This document shows positions 1 to 40,210 of a stretch of 64,000 bases of DNA, one piece after another. The number at the start of each line of letters is the position of its first letter. Position 1 is the stretch's first letter. Below the pieces are notes generated by a model. That model was given only the letters and a program-made list of their open reading frames with translations, was not told where the DNA came from and did no database searches. Location of the stretch: the NCBI GenBank assembly GCA_933228895.1, contig OW121848.1, positions 139,456,615-139,520,614 of the forward strand, written 5' to 3'. Source of the DNA: Platycnemis pennipes (Eukaryota > Arthropoda > Insecta > Odonata > Platycnemididae). A program made the translations under genes and the position numbers.

Positions 1-588
1 ACTATTTCGCTGCCTATTTATTCCCTCCCCATATTTAATTTTACCTATTTATTGTCCATCCAACTCACATTAAATGACTTTTAAGATAAAGATTTTTAAC
101 AAGTGATTTTACCTTTTACCTGTTGTTTATTCACTCTTATCTTTATTTTTTTACTGGAGCCTTTTATAAGATCTTAAATTTTTAATCACTTTTTGAAACA
201 ATTCATTCCTCGTTTTGCTGAATTTTTAGCCAATATTTATTGATCTACTTTTTATGAATTGTTTTTACCTTTATCTTGTTTATTACATATGCTTCTTGGA
301 CATCAAAACCTCTTTGGATATGGATTCCACGAACTGGATGCCCAGCAGGTGCCTTTGTGCTTTGCAAACATGGCACTCGAGAGCAATAATTCAAAATTCC
401 AGCCACCAAAGAATATTCATAACTCAAAGTGTGATTTATAAACTTGGCTCTAATAAGGCTAAAACTCTGTGAATAAATACCAATGTAATGTATTGAGAGC
501 AACTGGGTCGTGGCAAGAGGAGGCGTTATCACCTCATCTGATCCAGGATAAATTAACTCTAGACAATTCTAAATTAACATTTTAAACA
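1..588. other. Left-edge sequence, nothing recognised
   Basis: This AT-rich stretch has no ORF that resembles a known protein and no terminal-repeat pair I could find. Short overlapping ORFs near 245-532 carry no recognisable motif. It ends at the TTAA that borders the element starting at 593. Confidence 0.5.
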
Positions 589-1856
589 TTAACACTAGGG
601 TTGTAAGGGGTACATGACCCCAACTTTGTTCCATCAAATCAAAATCTATTAATCCTTCCCTTACACCATTAGTTGTTATTTATTCTATGCCACTAAGTAT
701 GCGTAAAGATATATGCATTCTGATGGTTATAAATGTAAAATTATCACTTCTATGCATCATGAACTAATTTATAGTCAGTGGCCATCAGATTCAAGTTTAT
801 AGTCATTGTGATGACACAATTGCAATTATTAAGTTATTAATAGTTTTACTTGAGAATTGTATTAAAAAATTGAGTGGTGTAGGAATAATTAATACAAAAT
901 ATGAAGAATATTACTTTTTGATTTTGACATGGTTCTTTTGGCACACATTCCACAAAATATTTTTTTTGGATTGAAACCAAACATAGGAAGTTCTATTGAC
1001 AATTTGTAGATATTTGGCACCTTTCTCTCTTTTGTGCACTCAGGGAAATGAAAGTGGTATCTTATGAAGTTTTGCTTATTTGATTAGTGCCTGATAGTGG
1101 AGGTTGCATTAGAAAAGATTCCCAACACCTTTTCGACTAAGTTTTTTTTACCTTCTTAAGACTCAGTTTAGAATTTTTGTTTCTTTGTAGAGTAGGTACC
1201 CAGCTATTTATCAAGGCTATATCCAGTTATTGAGAAATACATAAACAGGCCACCTCTTTGTAGTTCCTCAGTGGAATATTTCCAGCACGTGCCTTACACA
1301 GTATCTACTCTCACTTCATTGTTGTTGTTGCAAAACAGGATGGTGTTGATAGTACGAAATGCATTTAGATTTGCTTTCAAAGCCTTTCACTTGATTTTGA
1401 ATTTATCCAGTTCATGTATTTCTTTTCGGCATACGGTATAAGACTTGGTGCCTAATGGTACAAACTACTGAGGGTGTGACCCAGTCACACAGTCGAGCAC
1501 CCATGAAAAAGAGCCGGGGGGGTGCGTAAGAAATCATAGCAGGACCGAAAAAAGTCATTTGAAAAAGAGGATGTTGGGTCAACGGTCATATTCATTCTCC
1601 GGTCAACGGTCAATATTCATACTAGTACTCAAATCCCACTATACCATTCCTGGATACATGGGAGTTCATGTGATTGCAGAGGTGCAATAAAAATATAAGA
1701 TTCGCAAAATAAGAAAAAACATAAACCAAAATACACTCAGAATGAGAAAATCTTTCTCTCCCTGTGCCATTTGTGAGTTCCCAAAAAGATTTGGTAGAGA
1801 AAAAAATCACTCAGCCATGGATTTTGCTGTGAGCGTCCACAGGCATCACCTGGAAT

Positions 1857-2380
1857 GGGGGCGTTTACTCGGAACCGAAATCACAATTTTGTACACGAAA
1901 TCGTTAGATGGAAAACGAAAAATGAATTTTAGTGAAAAAATTAATCTTCTAACCACAACCATTCAATAATAAATCAAAAATTAAAATAAGCAAAAAATGA
2001 CGCCCACCGAAAATGCTGCTGTGATAATATTGACATCATTTTCCTCCCATCCTTGACTGCTTTTGGGGGAGGGGAAGGGAGTGGAGGGAGATTCTCGGAA
2101 GGTCCGCTCGCACAGATCCTGTCGCAATGGCTCCCATTGGGAGAGCCAGCTGTGTCTCCCCTTTGTGATAAGGCGAAGTAGCTTCGTGGGCTCAGTTGTG
2201 ATTGGACAAAGTCGATATACGTCAGAGGTTGCACCACGCCCACTTTTCGGAAAGGGTTAAAAACATGTTTTTCACCGCTTACAACTTGAGAAATAATTGA
2301 CAGATCAAAAAACGAAAAAATACGTGTCTTTTTATTTTACAAACTCTGCCAGATTCGGCAATAAAAAAATTATGGTAAAT
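1857..2380 (+). repeat. Interspersed repeat family N, copy 1
   Basis: This segment matches 62798-63316 in the same orientation over roughly 520 bases with scattered substitutions and small indels. Both copies start at GGGGCGTTTACTCGG and end near an AATAAAAA run followed by ATGGTAAAT. The shared start suggests a defined 5' end. No terminal inverted repeats, tRNA-like A/B boxes or target duplications were found, so the class is unknown. An ATTGG motif and a GGGTTAAAAACAT motif are shared by both copies. Confidence 0.7.
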
Positions 2381-2419
2381 TGAACCATTGACCTTCTAGT
2401 CCATAACTAAAGCACTATA

Positions 2420-2590
2420 CAGTCATGCCCACTTATATCAATCCCATTTATAATGAAGTTCAAGTTATAATGAAGTGAAGGCTATTCCCCATCAAAGAGA
2501 AGCTCGGAAAAACTGGTCCATATGCAACGAAGTTCGGTTGTTACGAAGTAAATATTCGGCCCCTCATCTTCATCATAAATGGGCTTACTG
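2420..2590. mobile_element. Pogo/Tigger-like MITE, 171 bp
   Basis: The left end CAGTCATGCCCACTTATA and the reverse-complemented right end CAGTAAGCCCATTTATGA form an imperfect terminal inverted repeat. TA dinucleotides flank it at 2418-2419 and 2591-2592, as expected for Tc1/mariner-pogo insertions. The interior is non-coding and AT-rich. Confidence 0.55.
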
Positions 2591-2906
2591 TATTCACTGC
2601 ACCACCACACCGTGGAGTAATAGTGTCTTCATAAAACATTATGAGACTAACTAAGAGTAAGAGGAATATTAAGATATAGTGTAAAAACAAGTTAGGGGTC
2701 AAATGACCGCCAGCCATCCTTCTAGGTATAACCTCTTGTAAAAAAGAGAAGAATATTACAGTATTTATAAAGCAATTACATCAAATTTCAGACCAAAAAT
2801 AACAAAGTAAAAAAGTTACAAATAAATAATTGCTACATTACATGTATAAAATTAGGCTGAATTATGAAAATGGGTCATATAACCCCTCCCGTCCTTCTAG
2901 TGTTAA

Positions 2907-5900
2907 AACATTGCACAGATTTTTTCTCCTAATTCCAATTCTTCATTTTTATGTATCATTTACTAATATATTTTGGCATTCTTAATTTGAAGTACCTGAA
3001 ACATAATTTTGCCACAATTCTCCAGTCGCAGATCAATGAAACACTCAAGGCAACATTCAAATATTTTAACACTAGCAATAAATTCCAAAGGTGAATAAAA
3101 CAACAAGCAATGACTTAACAATATTTATTTCATACATTGGCTTTGACTAGCTATATAAATCATTAAATTCTTACACAATGACTTGATTCACTTGAATATC
3201 ATTAAGACAGACACGCCCATCTAGAATTCACATTACAGAATACATAATTGACAGTTCAAATTCCTGATGTAAAATAATCAGGAATTACCATTATATACAA
3301 GAGGATATTAGCTAATCAACAATCTACAGCTTTAAAAACTACTAAAACCATTATCAGCAATTTATCATGCATTATATATCCCAATTAAGCACCCAAATTT
3401 CAGTAAAAAGTTTTCAATTACCATACAAAATCTCTAGGCACAGCCTGGCATTTCTCAAATAAAATATATATGTATATTTAAAAAGAGGTTTAAATGCTAT
3501 TAAAAAAGAGCTCTACCAAGTTCAATGTGGTTTTAAAAAAGCTCACACCCAAGGACATTTTATTACAATTCTACTATTCATACAATTTTTAGGATATGTC
3601 CAACTTGTAAAAATGTACACAAATGACTGGGAACTATGGGTGCAATCAAATGATCCCCACTACTAGAAAATCATGCTTCTAAAAACATGAAACCCCAATG
3701 AAAATCAAATTACTTATTATGACCAATAAGTAAGGCAAAACTGCTATTTCATTCACTGAATGCCTGCATCATGCATTTTGTCAAATCCACAAGTCCAGAG
3801 AGCTTCTCTGGCAAAAATGAATGACCGAAATATTACAAGAGATTTTTACCCCGTAACAACCGATTTAAAAAAATTTTATATGGTAAAATAATGTCATTAA
3901 ATGAACAAGTCTTTCATAAAAACTCATCTTATCATGATTGATACCCTCCTAAATTTGAGATAGTTTTCTTAGTTGAAATTTTTCTAAAGTCACTGTGAGT
4001 AATGACTATAAAATACTTAACTGATTATTATTTTCTAATTAGGAAATATCCTTTATCTGTTATCCTGGCCTTCAACAAAAATTTTGGCTTAAAATTTTGA
4101 CGAGGTAACTTTAAATTACCAATCTACCATCTATTTCAACCACAATACATATAAAAGATACAGTAATTCTGAATGAGCAAGATTATTCACTTTCTCATAT
4201 CAAGTACACATGAGAAGATTCACCCGAAGTTTTGGTGATGATAATATTCCTCCATCGTACCCAGTTGTTAGTGATGTTAACTTAATTTCCAATGTATTTC
4301 CTGATCACTACCTACTCATCTGTCCAGATTAATATAACATCTTTAATTAATGAATACATATGGGTAATATTCATACTGCAGAAGAATACGGAACTTTACC
4401 AGAAAGAAGATTAATTTTCTTCCATAGTATGGATATTGCATTCATGGCACATTAGAACTTAAAATGAGTACAGAAAAGTAAAATGTGCAATTTGCTCATT
4501 CCTTCAAATTACAAATGCTGATGGTGATCCACCCTCTCCCTTCCCCCAATTAACTAAATCATATTAACTAAAGGCGAGATAAAAGAAAGTGATCTGAATA
4601 TCCAAGCACCTGGTTCTCAAAAGGTTAAACATGAAGTTATTATAATAACACTTAAAACTTTAAAAATAAAAACCAACATGTTTTCTTTTGCACTGATAAC
4701 TGTCAGAACTTGTATTAGTGCTATTCTTCAAAATAAGGTGGCGAAAAGTTGGAGTATAAATCATTGAACATCGTAAATTATTGAACATCTTACCACTAGG
4801 TACCTTCAGCACACACTGACAGTTTATTAACAAAGTTTTACGGGTAACAACAAATGCAACTTTATTGATAATCTGAAAGGCTCTCATTGCATAAGTGAGC
4901 TTATCAAAAGGCATTTTCTTTAATTCATTGAAATTGAAGAAATCTATTAAATGTTAAATTTAACCCCATTATTTCAACCATTCTTTTCATCACCTTAAGA
5001 TTAAGGTTTACATAATCTGCATCATTTTTAACTCTAGTGTTCTTTATAGGGGACTCATAGTCAATGGTAAAACTCATAATTTCAATTTCCCAATCACAAT
5101 TGCCACAATTCCAGATTACACAAACAATATTAGAAATTTATATAAGTTGCAACATTTCCATCATCATTAAAATTTGAAGTATCATAAACTTTTAAGCAAT
5201 ATTTTTAATTTTTCAATTTACCAATTTTAGTCTTTAGCAGGATTATACTATTAACCATATATTTAAATATAAAGATTAAAATGTATGTAAATGCACACTA
5301 ATGAAAGACATAATTTCACATTCAAACAATTTTTTTTAGTTTATATAAAAATTTATGAAGTCCACACATACATCTGTTCAAAATATTTCATGAATTTCAA
5401 GTTTGCAAAAACTTAAAATATCTTACAGGTACATTTGTTAAACAAATATAACCTATAGTGGCAATGTACACCATAAGCAGTGAGATTAAATACAGAAAAT
5501 TTTAAAGATACTTCCTTGTACCCAGTAAAATAATTTTTAATGAATATTATGCATGAAAACATTGCCTAGATAAATATCATTCAGGAGTCACTGAAGGGGT
5601 CATTCAGGAGTCATAAAAATACAACTGCTTTACACTGGGCCATTTAAGGCATAAATCTGTGACTGGTAGGCTACAGCTTTTACATGACAATTTCTTCAAA
5701 GTAAAAGCATGGGCTAAAAAATAATTTTTCAAGCAAAAAGTCAGAAAAATAGGAGATAAAACAATTACATAATAAATTTTTTCATAAGAAAAAAATTTGA
5801 GCAAGCTAAAATTTGATTAAAAATCTATGCATGCAATAAAAATAATGTACCATGAAAGAAAAAACAATTAAGAACATTGAAAACTCAAGAAAACAAAGAT

Positions 5901-8900
5901 TGTAAAACAAAAATATTAAAGGGACACAGTAATAGAAGGAGAACATTGGAGAACAAAGCAGGGGAACTATGAAAAATACAAATCAAAGTATTTCTCAACC
6001 CTAATCTGATTTCTAAATTAACTACATTTTAAATTTAGATCATAAAAAAGATAATTCCATAAATCACAGTGAGATTTAAGTGCATTATGAAATTTGCATT
6101 TAGAAGTGACCATTCAGTCTCCTCTCATTCAGACTATGAGCAAGACCTATGAAAACACTTCTACCAAACATATCCAATGCCTGAGATGAAAATAAAATAC
6201 AGTGCCTTAAATATTGATCCATAATACATACCTATATAATAATGAGAAATGCTGTAGCTATCTTGGAATATGCACAAAGAAAAAATAGCATAAAATGCTT
6301 TAAAAACTTAATATAGCTCATTAAATGACCCCACATTATATAGCAATAATTTTTATTCACATGAAAACAAAAAATTAGACAAATATGGTAACATGTGAAA
6401 GCAAAATGTATCACAATCAAGTAAATAGGATTTAGATGATAGGCATAATACCTATTATCTTAAGGGTAAACACAATGCCCACCATACATATCACAGATAA
6501 CTTGAATGAATATTTCAAAATATTACCTTTAATCATACAGTATGAAGCACAATATTAAAGGAAAGTTTGATAAAAGACTGAAGAGTAGTGCATCTAATAG
6601 GGCCCCACGCAGATTACCAATATGAAATATGAGCAAGATTTGACCCCTTCAGTCTTAAACCACCACAATTTACAGAGAAGACTGACATATTTCACATAAA
6701 TACAAAATATCCAGTAATTAGAATAAGAGCAGTAAATAACAAATTTAAGGCAGAGGATATGTTTGGGCAAATTAAGCATGAAATCTGATTATCACACACT
6801 GTAAAAATTTTCAAATGATTTGAGCATATATTAAAGAGAAAAACAACTTAATTTAAGGAAATCAACCTAAAAAACAAATAAATATTTACATATTAGTAAA
6901 TACAGCATACGCACTATACAAGTAGAGGTTGAGGGGATTAAATTTTCCACTTCATAATTAACAGGACCAGTTCAACAACAAAAACTTGATCAAACAAAAA
7001 GAGCATACCTATTATTATGATAACAATGACAATTGTACTGTGAATAAAATGTAACAACCTTCACTCTTGTCACTGAAGCTTCAGCACCACTCAAACTACC
7101 TTGTGACTCATTACAAATGAATAATGTAGGTTTCCATGTTAAAATGACTAATATGCCTTGACTCTTTGGTAATGATGATTAGATAATGGAATTCCATCAG
7201 ATGTCCACATGAAAGGTGAGCTGTAAATAATCAATACAATCAGGTTATTAAACAAACATTAACCAAATTATTCAGGAGTTCATCCTCTTCAAGTATAACT
7301 GAGAGACAAATCTGCAAAGCTTTTTAAGAATAGGGGAGTTCCCTTTTATTTTTTTATCACTTCATCAAAAGTTCATAACCTCTGGAGTATATATTTTATG
7401 CCGTTCAATTTTAAAATGACGTTAAGTATTTTTACTCATAAATTAAAAAGTGAAAAAATTCAACAGTGAAAAAATTCAACACTGCAAAAACCCGAAGGCA
7501 AACTAATGCATGCCAGTAAATTATATGTGTGACATGACACTCTTTCCTCTACCTGCCACTAGATGGTGCCGGACACTTCCAAGAAGACGGTGAACTCCAT
7601 AAAAGCTTATTATTAAGTATCCGAGGTACATTTATGCAGTTAATATTTTATAATTTACTTTTATTTCTTTAATTTAGAATTATTTATTCAGTTTATTCAT
7701 TTAAAAACAGAAAGTCTTCATTTTACTAAGCATCCTGTAAAGGTGGCCCATAATTGTGTGAAGTTCACCGCATGGTTTGCAGTAGTATAGGACTCCACGA
7801 TCACGAAACAAAGAAGCCTATAAAATGACTATTAATACCATGTTTAATGGCGTGGACTCCTAAGCTTTGATAGTTTTCATAGGCTATTAATTAACACATC
7901 TTTACTGGAGCTTAGGGGCTCTGAAATACTATGGTATGTTTAGGAGACGAATATTTTATATGTACCTGTTACGTCAGCAACAAGGCAGTGCACCCCACCA
8001 TTTCTGAGCTTTTTCAAATGGTTTTAAAATAACATTTAATTCTCTAGTAAACTGGGATTTCTTAATCCAAACCTTTTGCGTAAAAAGAATACATCAATAG
8101 TGGGCACGAATCGCAAAAAATTAATTGTTTTCTTTGATGAAGGAAACCATTCTATTAAGTAAGCTCTCAAAATATTTTTGATAATATTCATCTGGTATGG
8201 CCTTTTGGATTTGAGACTTCACAGCACCTTCAGAACTTCAGACCTGAATACAATAGTAGAAATATCCTGTTCTTCTGAGCAGAGTAACTGCACAAACTGT
8301 AATCACTAAAAGATGACTCAACATGGAGGAAGGCCAGAAAGTTATTACCATGACCTAGAGAAAAGCTCTTGCAACAACCTGTTTTGTAAATGCTGCGACA
8401 TCAAAACTGCATGAGTACCAGTGCTTAGTGACTTAAAAGGTGAGACAAGTGCTTAGAATTAGCCAAGGAAACTCATGAGGTGGAAAGAAAAAAATCAATG
8501 GAAAAGCTCACCTATTTCAAGAAGTATACAAATATCCACAAATGAAGCATGTTGAAATAGCAGCAAAAAACTTAAGTTCTACAATCAACATTAAACTTGA
8601 GTGAAGATGATCTACTCAGCACTTACATTGTTTGGCATTTTAGCCTTTGCTCCAAACTGGTTTTCAAAAGATATAAAATTCGAATAAAGTTTAAAAAGAA
8701 GCCAAATCTGTTTGTCGCATAACTCCAAGTTGCATACCCGCAGAGAAACCCAGGTTTCGTAAATTGAATGGAATAACGTAAATAAATGAAGTGAAACATT
8801 TGAAACTTAAAGAACACCATGACACAAGTACCACTCACACTCTACCAAAATTCCCTTTTGCTTGCAAATTTACATTATTATGACAAATGGCCTAAGTGAC

Positions 8901-9333
8901 TCTACCCTCTGAAACTCTCAAAAAATGGAGCCATTTTTCATTCTCACTGCAAAAACATGGCTCAAAGTAATTATAAAAAAGTTACCTGCATTTAATGTAG
9001 GACTAAATATCTATTCCCTTATATGCTCCATTTGAATATCTTTTCTAAGATTTTTAAGGTATAAAACCTCAAACTCAAGGCCAAGGCCAAGGCAATCTTT
9101 GTGCAGACAGTATATATAAAATGTTCGTTTGGTCATTATAGTCATAATTAATGATAGAGTATGATTTAACCATCTCAAGTCCTCATATTTTCTTGGGAGG
9201 CATAGTAAGTAAGTGCAAATGAAACTTTTTGTACAGTAATTGAGCACCAGCTATCTGCAGAATGAACTAAAATGAACGTCAAGCATATAACTCTCCTGAA
9301 AGTTATGCAACTCACCAGTACGTCATCTTCCCC
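2907..9333. other. Repeat-poor AT-rich stretch, possible long PCYT2 3' UTR
   Basis: For more than 6 kb I recognise no transposon termini, no retroelement ORF and no conserved exon on either strand. This contrasts with the rest of the window. It lies downstream of the PCYT2 stop codon on the minus strand. A plausible minus-strand poly(A) signal is at 3124-3129. Without transcript data it could equally be intergenic DNA. Confidence 0.35.
3098..3129 (-). terminator. Candidate minus-strand poly(A) signal
   Basis: On the minus strand AATAAA occupies 3129-3124 and is followed within 30 bases by a TTGT-rich stretch (down to about 3098), the layout of a cleavage/polyadenylation site. It would end a very long PCYT2 3' UTR. 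Other minus-strand AATAAA hexamers occur closer to the gene, for example at 7344-7349, so the choice is uncertain. Confidence 0.2.
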
Positions 9334-9337
9334 TTAA

Positions 9338-9494
9338 CCTTTTCCACTCGGGTGTCCAGTGATACTCGACACAGCATAGCTCACTACCAACTCACGTGTT
9401 TAGTGTCACACTACACGCGAAATCCAGGGGCATTTAAAATTTAACTCCGAGAGGACTACTGGTATAGAGGGTGAAAAATTCCAAGTGAAAAAGG
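9338..9494. mobile_element. TTAA-flanked MITE, family Q copy 1 (157 bp)
   Basis: TTAA lies at 9334-9337 and 9495-9498. The ends CCTTTTCCACTCGG and (reverse-complemented) CCTTTTTCACTTGG form an imperfect inverted repeat. Inside is a TGATACTCGACACAGC segment that recurs inverted at 44093-44250 and in part near 29180-29210, so this is a family. It is too short to code and is presumably mobilised by a piggyBac-type transposase. Confidence 0.7.
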
Positions 9495-9529
9495 TTAATC
9501 CCTAAGCTAAAGACTTAGTATGCTATCCG

Positions 9530-9855
9530 CTACTTGATATTGAGGACAGAATCTGATTGGTACTGTCCTAGGAGGTTTCACATTATCATTGACCTTCTGA
9601 GTGCTATGAAGCTGTTTTCCATACAAATTTTAAAAAAGAGAAGATCACATAGTATCTGTAACGTGACGTGATTGGTAGATGGCCACTAGGTCCTACTTGG
9701 AGCTACTAACAAACCAGTACCGCATCAAGTAGCTCAGTGAGTATGCTAGCAATCACGCTTGCTAGCCAGCATATGTTTCTATATCACATGATACTGGAAA
9801 GCTAGCATACTAGCGAGTATCATCGACCTTGTGGAGGATGAAGTATCATGTGAAA
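9530..9855. repeat. Nested inverted repeats (fold-back segment)
   Basis: Three inverted-repeat pairs interlock here: GCTACTTGAT (about 9530) with ATCAAGTAGC (about 9724); AGTATGCTAGC at 9740-9750 with GCTAGCATACT at 9801-9811; and TATCACATGATACT at 9782-9795 with AGTATCATGTGA at 9842-9853. The arrangement looks like a degenerate fold-back element. No target duplication was found. Confidence 0.45.
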
Positions 9856-9859
9856 CGGG

Positions 9860-11169
9860 CTTCACCCTGGCCTAGCCTGTTTTGCACATTTTCCTCCTTA
9901 CCACATTTAATAATTTCAGGTCCCTCCATAAACATGCTAACGAGAGTCCACTGCATATCATATTCATAGCCAAGTGGATCATTAGATGTGACTCCAATCC
10001 AATTATACATGTTTGCATAAAACTCTAAAATGGTGAATAAAAACTTAAAAATTCACGATTTTCAAATAATGCTAACTAATAGCTACATACCTTTCAACAA
10101 AAATAGCAGCAAGAATAAGGGCCCCCGAATACTTCTACAGAATAATTCTACAGAAAATATTGAATCTCTTCTTTCGATTAACTCTAGTGAAACATAATGA
10201 ACCCTGAGATCAAACAGCACTCTCCAACTGCCCTCTCCTCACAGAAGTTGGGGAGAAGGAAGAAACTACAAAAATGTAGGGTTTTCCACATGAAGGGGCA
10301 AAGTAAAGCAGTCAAACATAATCCTTCTGACTGTGAAGGCGAACTCAAGCTTACACCCTTCATTTCAAGAATATCACAAATAAATTTTTACAAATGTAAT
10401 TTTTTTTTATTGCTTGCAGTATTCAAGCAATATGAAGTCTCATTTCATTTCACATTGATGAAATAAAGGGTCAAAATTACACAATGCATTTGTAATGCTT
10501 ATTCAGAGTAATTAACCAATGTAAATAAATGTTTTAGACAACACACTAAGGCAGAAAACATTATTTCAGCATCCAAGCAGAGGCAGTCTACTTAACTGTA
10601 TATAAAATAAATAGAATTGCCAAGTTAAAGGGAAAAAACCAAGGCATGGTTGGCATCGATTATGAGTGAAAAAGGTAAGTGCGTTGACACCAGGAAAACC
10701 CAGAAAGGGGAAGCCTTTGGATTGGATTTCCAGGGGTCGGACCTAAGAGCCAGCAGGGGTGTGCAGGGAAAGGTAGAGGATAAGGATATTGAGGGAGAAA
10801 TGGGTAGGGATTTGGGAAAACCTAGAGTGAGACACCATATTTCAGTGAAAACAGTACAACGATGCATCATTAATTAAGATGTTAATCAAACGTGCTTCTC
10901 AGTATAATCAGCATTGAAGGTATTTTAAGGCCCATTCTAGATACTATATTAAGATATCCTTTACATAATTATTGCAAGTGCTCAGATAAGTCAAAAACTC
11001 ATTTGCAAAACATGTATTAATAAAATCCTTCAGTAAGGAATGCAACACCCTGCACTTGCTCACTCTACATCTTGGCCCAAACCTCTGCAATGTGGTCCGC
11101 ACCAACACCAAAATTCCTTCCTCTACACCCTGGCACCTATCCGTCATCAGAATGCAGGATGACCCAGGG
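9860..11169. other. No recognised feature
   Basis: The stretch contains only short ORFs, including a 75-codon plus-strand ORF at 10650-10877 with no motif I recognise. It lies between the fold-back segment and a Penelope-type terminus, downstream of PCYT2. It may belong to that gene's 3' UTR. Confidence 0.35.
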
Positions 11170-11290
11170 TGGCCACCTTCCTCAAGGATTAAATTAAATT
11201 GCACAAGTTGTACTGTTCACATATATTTAATGAACCATCTAATACACAACGTGTTTCAATGCCTAAGGTGTCATCATCAGGTTTACCCAA
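11170..11290 (-). mobile_element. Penelope-like terminal fragment with hammerhead-like core
   Basis: Read on the minus strand, 11280-11253 gives CTGATGA, one base, GACACC-TTA-GGCATT, then GAAAC. This order (CUGANGA, stem II, GAAA) is that of hammerhead ribozymes reported in Penelope-like element termini. The downstream GGTTCATTAAATATATG segment matches the corresponding part of the copy at 32402-32473. Stem II has two mismatches, so this copy is probably inactive. No reverse transcriptase is attached. Confidence 0.5.
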
Positions 11291-12122
11291 GGTGGAGCAG
11301 GTAGTGTGAGGAAAAGGCTAGAGGGTTGATGAGAAAACCCTATGGTGATGCTTTTCAGGAAGGGAGGAGCAGGGGGCATGTGGAGCAAGACGGAGAGCTT
11401 GAAAAAGGGCAACGGTCCATCACGACTTTAATATAGGTGAATAAACACCCATTGACCTACTGAGGTGAAGGTTTGTTACTCCGGCAATCCACCTTGTTCC
11501 CTTGGTGTCTCTCCAGCCAACTTGGTGATCAGCCTCACACTACTTTGTTTTTAAGATTTTACAATTTTTTGTGTAGTTTTACCCAGATAAACTGCTGTCA
11601 AATTATTATTTGATAAAATAATCATTTCCTCGACAGGTGAAACGCAAGACAGATGTTTTCTGAGGCATTTCTGAGAGAAATTATACCCTGGGGTCATCCT
11701 TAACTATCACAATAACTATTTCATGAGATATCAATCATAAAATAACAAAATAATTAGATAAATTTCAAAAACAAGCAAAAAAAGCAAATATTAGTATAAT
11801 TAAATAACATTGAACAAGGTGAGTTCTGAGCAGATTCTGAGGCCCAAGGTGTCCATTAATACTGACTTGCATGTCATATGCCTGGCACCTAAACTTGTAA
11901 GTCTAGTAAAATAAGATGCCAAGCATTCCATTAATGCCAATGTATTATTTCAGGAGTATTTAGCACAGACAACCCCGCCACTGAACACATTTATACGCAT
12001 GCCCACGAAAATGTTCAACTGATGATTTTATGCCCTTGGGGAAATATGCACCATTTTGAATTCCCCAAAGTTATGGTATGTAAAGATAAAGTAAAAATTA
12101 CCATGTTGATGAGAATGCTTCA

Positions 12123-39728
<27,606 letters not shown>

Positions 39729-39830
39729 TCTTGTTAATTCAGCTGATCTCCTTACAACCACCTCCCATTAACCCGCTCGCTACCGCCTTCGTAACAATTG
39801 TTGTCATTGGTCAATAGAAAATCTGATGAC
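39729..39830 (-). promoter_or_regulatory. Candidate PCYT2 promoter/5' UTR
   Basis: On the minus strand a CCAAT box (about 39812-39808, in GACCAATGACAAC) is followed by a GC-richer stretch (GGCGGTAGCGAGCGGG) and then the ATG. No TATA box is evident, which fits a housekeeping gene. The whole space up to the DMC1 stop is 412 bases. Confidence 0.4.
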
Positions 39831-39977
39831 CACAACGGCGGTAGTGTCTATTGGCGTAATAAACCCAACCGCGATTTCGAAATTAAATAACTAGGGTAAA
39901 CTTCTTACCAGCAATATATCTGGGGATAACTTAACCTTGGAGTAAATGAAACCATTCTAATATTAAAAACTGCAAAC

Positions 39978-39983
39978 TTTAAT
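39978..39983 (-). terminator. Candidate DMC1 poly(A) signal (ATTAAA)
   Basis: The only close match to a poly(A) hexamer that I found between the DMC1 stop (40141) and the PCYT2 start (39728) on the minus strand is ATTAAA here. Cleavage near 39960 would leave about 230 bases for the PCYT2 promoter and 5' UTR. Confidence 0.3.
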
Positions 39984-40140
39984 TGAATTACATTCTTTTA
40001 TAGCTTATACAAATTTGTACTTTCATATTTTTTCGTGATACTTATTTCTCCATGGCCAACCATAAAATTAGTTAAACAGACGTCAAGCATTGATGGTTGG
40101 GTGGTTTCCACTCTTCAGAAGGCGTATTTTCACGTCCAAA

Positions 40141-40210
40141 CTAATCCTTGGCATCGGCTATTCCACCCGTAGTGATAGCAAATGTTGCTTCACTTTCAGG
40201 GAGGTCAGGG
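40141..40210 (-). CDS. DMC1: DMC1 last exon (stop)
   Basis: It encodes [20 protein letters not shown], then KD and TAG, the conserved C-terminus of the family. The acceptor is TTGCAG. Confidence 0.95.

Larger units (their letters stand above)
593..2902. mobile_element. Non-autonomous piggyBac-type (TTAA) element, 2.3 kb
   Basis: The segment is bounded by TTAA at 589-592 and 2903-2906. The left end reads CACTAGGGTTGTAAGGGG and the right end, reverse-complemented, reads CACTAGAAGGACGGGAGGGG; both are followed by an ATGACCC box. A second internal copy of the right-end type sequence lies near 2690-2730. The CACTAG start is shared with the piggyBac element at 56163. No transposase is visible inside. 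The interior holds a short direct repeat (GGTCAACGGTCA at 1577 and 1601), the interspersed repeat at 1857-2380 and a pogo-like MITE at 2420-2590. I infer that it depended on a transposase supplied elsewhere. Confidence 0.55.

Noticed and set aside
245..532. 95-codon minus-strand ORF at the left edge
   Set aside because: No recognisable motif and overlapping ORFs on the other strand; likely chance.
10650..10877. 75-codon plus-strand ORF as a small gene
   Set aside because: It is charged and low in complexity, with no motif, and lies antisense to the possible PCYT2 3' UTR.
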